From: Isoetes engelmannii
Lineage: Eukaryota; Streptophyta; Lycopodiopsida; Isoetales; Isoetaceae
Direction: 5' to 3'
Assembly (NCBI GenBank): GCA_011763485.2
Contig: JAANSK020264828.1
Coordinates: forward strand, 1-21,804
DNA: 21,804 bases
Below, in pieces: positions 20,559 through 21,804 of this stretch (positions within the stretch are counted from its first letter, which is position 1; every line of letters starts with the position of its first letter). The notes below the pieces were generated by a model. It was not told the origin of the DNA, did no database searches, and saw nothing but the letters and a program-made list of their open reading frames with translations. Made by a program: the position numbers and the translations under genes.

Positions 20559-20693
20559 TCTGACGAGGAGAGCTTCACTTCCATGTTGATAGAACATGTG
20601 GATGATATAGTTTATGTCGTGAGACACTCTAAGGTGCCTAAATATGTAGCTTCAGGAATCCAGTTTTATGCAAAGCATGGTCAAACTTTCTAG
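20559..20693 (+). other. Unassigned exon-like open frame
   Basis: After an acceptor-like GTTTCAG, 44 codons are open and begin SDEESFTSMLIEHVDDIVYV. It is acidic and amphipathic, with coding-like composition. It does not look like the next part of UTP25. It could be an exon of another gene remnant. Confidence 0.25.
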
Positions 20694-21002
20694 CACATGG
20701 TCAAGGCATGCATCATCAGCACAGGATAGCTAATACTCACATTAAACAAGAAAATAGTGAATGGCGAGTCACATGGGACAGATCGCTGCCAAGTGCCTTA
20801 TGTTGTTTAGGTACTTCTACTTTCTTAGGGCCTTCCGAAGTTGACTCAGGATTCAGTAAACACTCTGATTAGTAAAGAGGACAATGATTATGCGCTCCTA
20901 GCCAATATTCCTTTGTCTCCTGCATTGCTTCATCTCATTTTCGAGTGGTTCCATGTTTTACATGCATGATGGTTGGTTGTGGACGATTAAGAAAAAAAAT
21001 AA

Positions 21003-21164
21003 AGAATTGAGACATTAGATAACCAGTTAGCCCTCAGTAACAGGAGCCCAGAAGCAACATTATGCACACTTTGTAATGAACTTGCAGAAACAAACATTGA
21101 TACAACAGTCATATCAGAGCAATTAGATGCCGCTAACTTATCCGAGTCCACAAACGAAGATTGA
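21003..21164 (+). other. Unassigned exon-like open frame, coiled-coil flavour
   Basis: 53 codons run between stops and read IETLDNQLALSNRSPEATLC and later ISEQLDAANLSESTNED. The leucine spacing suggests a short amphipathic helix. There is no ATG and no recognised family. Confidence 0.25.
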
Positions 21165-21290
21165 TGGGTTGGCACTGATTCTTTAGTTGTGCTCTTACTG
21201 GGGAAGATGGGACTGACCAGATATTATTTGAGCAAGCAAGAGGTCTCCTTTTACATTTCCTGCTGCATACTCTTCACAATAGTGTGATAA

Positions 21291-21458
21291 AAAAGTCAAG
21301 ATGGACAGAAGTATGCCATCTCTCTTTCTCAGCTTTTCCTTCAAAAGTTTCAGGCACCTAGTTTTGCAGCAATATTGGTGGAACATTCCCTGCGCCTTCA
21401 GGTTTTATGTTCCCAACTGCAGGCTTATATATGGCAGGGGAATGGGAGTTCAATTTAA
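21291..21458 (+). other. Unassigned exon-like open frame
   Basis: 55 codons run between stops, including SLSQLFLQKFQAPSFAAILV followed by EHSLRLQVLCSQLQ. This is a helix-friendly pattern faintly reminiscent of coiled-coil scaffold proteins (augmin- or nucleoporin-like), but I cannot assign it. Together with 20559-20693 and 21003-21164 it suggests one decayed or spliced coiled-coil gene running off the right edge. Confidence 0.25.
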
Positions 21459-21804
21459 AGATGTATTCATCGTCTACCATTCAGTGCAATGGTAAGTTCA
21501 ATTAATTCTTGTCTATATTCGTAAATGGTAGACAATAGCATTTCTTATATCTGGTACCTTCGATCTTTATATGTCTTCATATGTCACTGCTCCCATCTCA
21601 TGTCTTGGTTGGATATTTATTCTTACTCCTTAGGAGACATGAACCAGTTGCTACGCTAAGTTTGAAGCTCAGGTATGAGAGATATCTTGATGAAAATATA
21701 ATTTATTTATGCGACTCCATTTCCAGGTTGTCATTGTTTTTCTTGAATCATGGGAAAGAAGAATTGCACATTGAATAAATAGAGAAGTCATGCCTGCGCA
21801 TGGA

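Overview
The window looks like nuclear DNA of a land plant. It holds one apparently intact, intron-rich gene whose spliced product reads as plant signal peptide peptidase (SPP), set among pseudogene fragments, a well-delimited hAT transposon with a SINE nested in it, a LINE remnant, foldback elements and many short tandem duplications. A DUF7869-type fragment at the left end would fit a moss, fern or other non-flowering plant, but that is only a hint and the species cannot be fixed from the sequence.

Layout. 1-2530: a GC-richer block with three look-alike palindromes (395-614), a 54-nt hairpin (764-817) and a degenerate DUF7869-like coding remnant (1618-2202). 2531-3498: mostly featureless, with two short tandem repeats. 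3499-4612, minus strand: an unprocessed alanine aminotransferase pseudogene that still has intron boundaries. 4913-5176: a LINE endonuclease fragment. 5177-10668: upstream region and complete 11-exon SPP gene (343 aa). 10913-13343: a foldback, then a short ORF split by a 1,848-bp hAT element with 8-bp target-site duplication and terminal inverted repeats. That element carries a relic of its transposase, a three-copy tandem array and a nested tRNA-type SINE with its own target duplication. The ORF is followed by a 21-bp minisatellite and a 100-nt near-continuous hairpin. 13344-15130: no recognisable gene; a tRNA-like T-arm, an exact 21-bp inverted repeat pair and an 84-bp duplication. 15219-15495 and 18989-19334: two copies of an apparently related repeat built around a dense cluster of the dyad TTCGCTTACGCGAA. 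15500-21804: short unassigned open frames, two local duplications, and two adjoining exons resembling UTP25/DEF.

Only SPP is supported as a working gene; it would act in the endoplasmic reticulum membrane. No operon-like or pathway link connects it to the other pieces. The most novel-looking signals are the dyad clusters, the ORF split by the hAT insertion, the three-palindrome block and the 100-nt hairpin.
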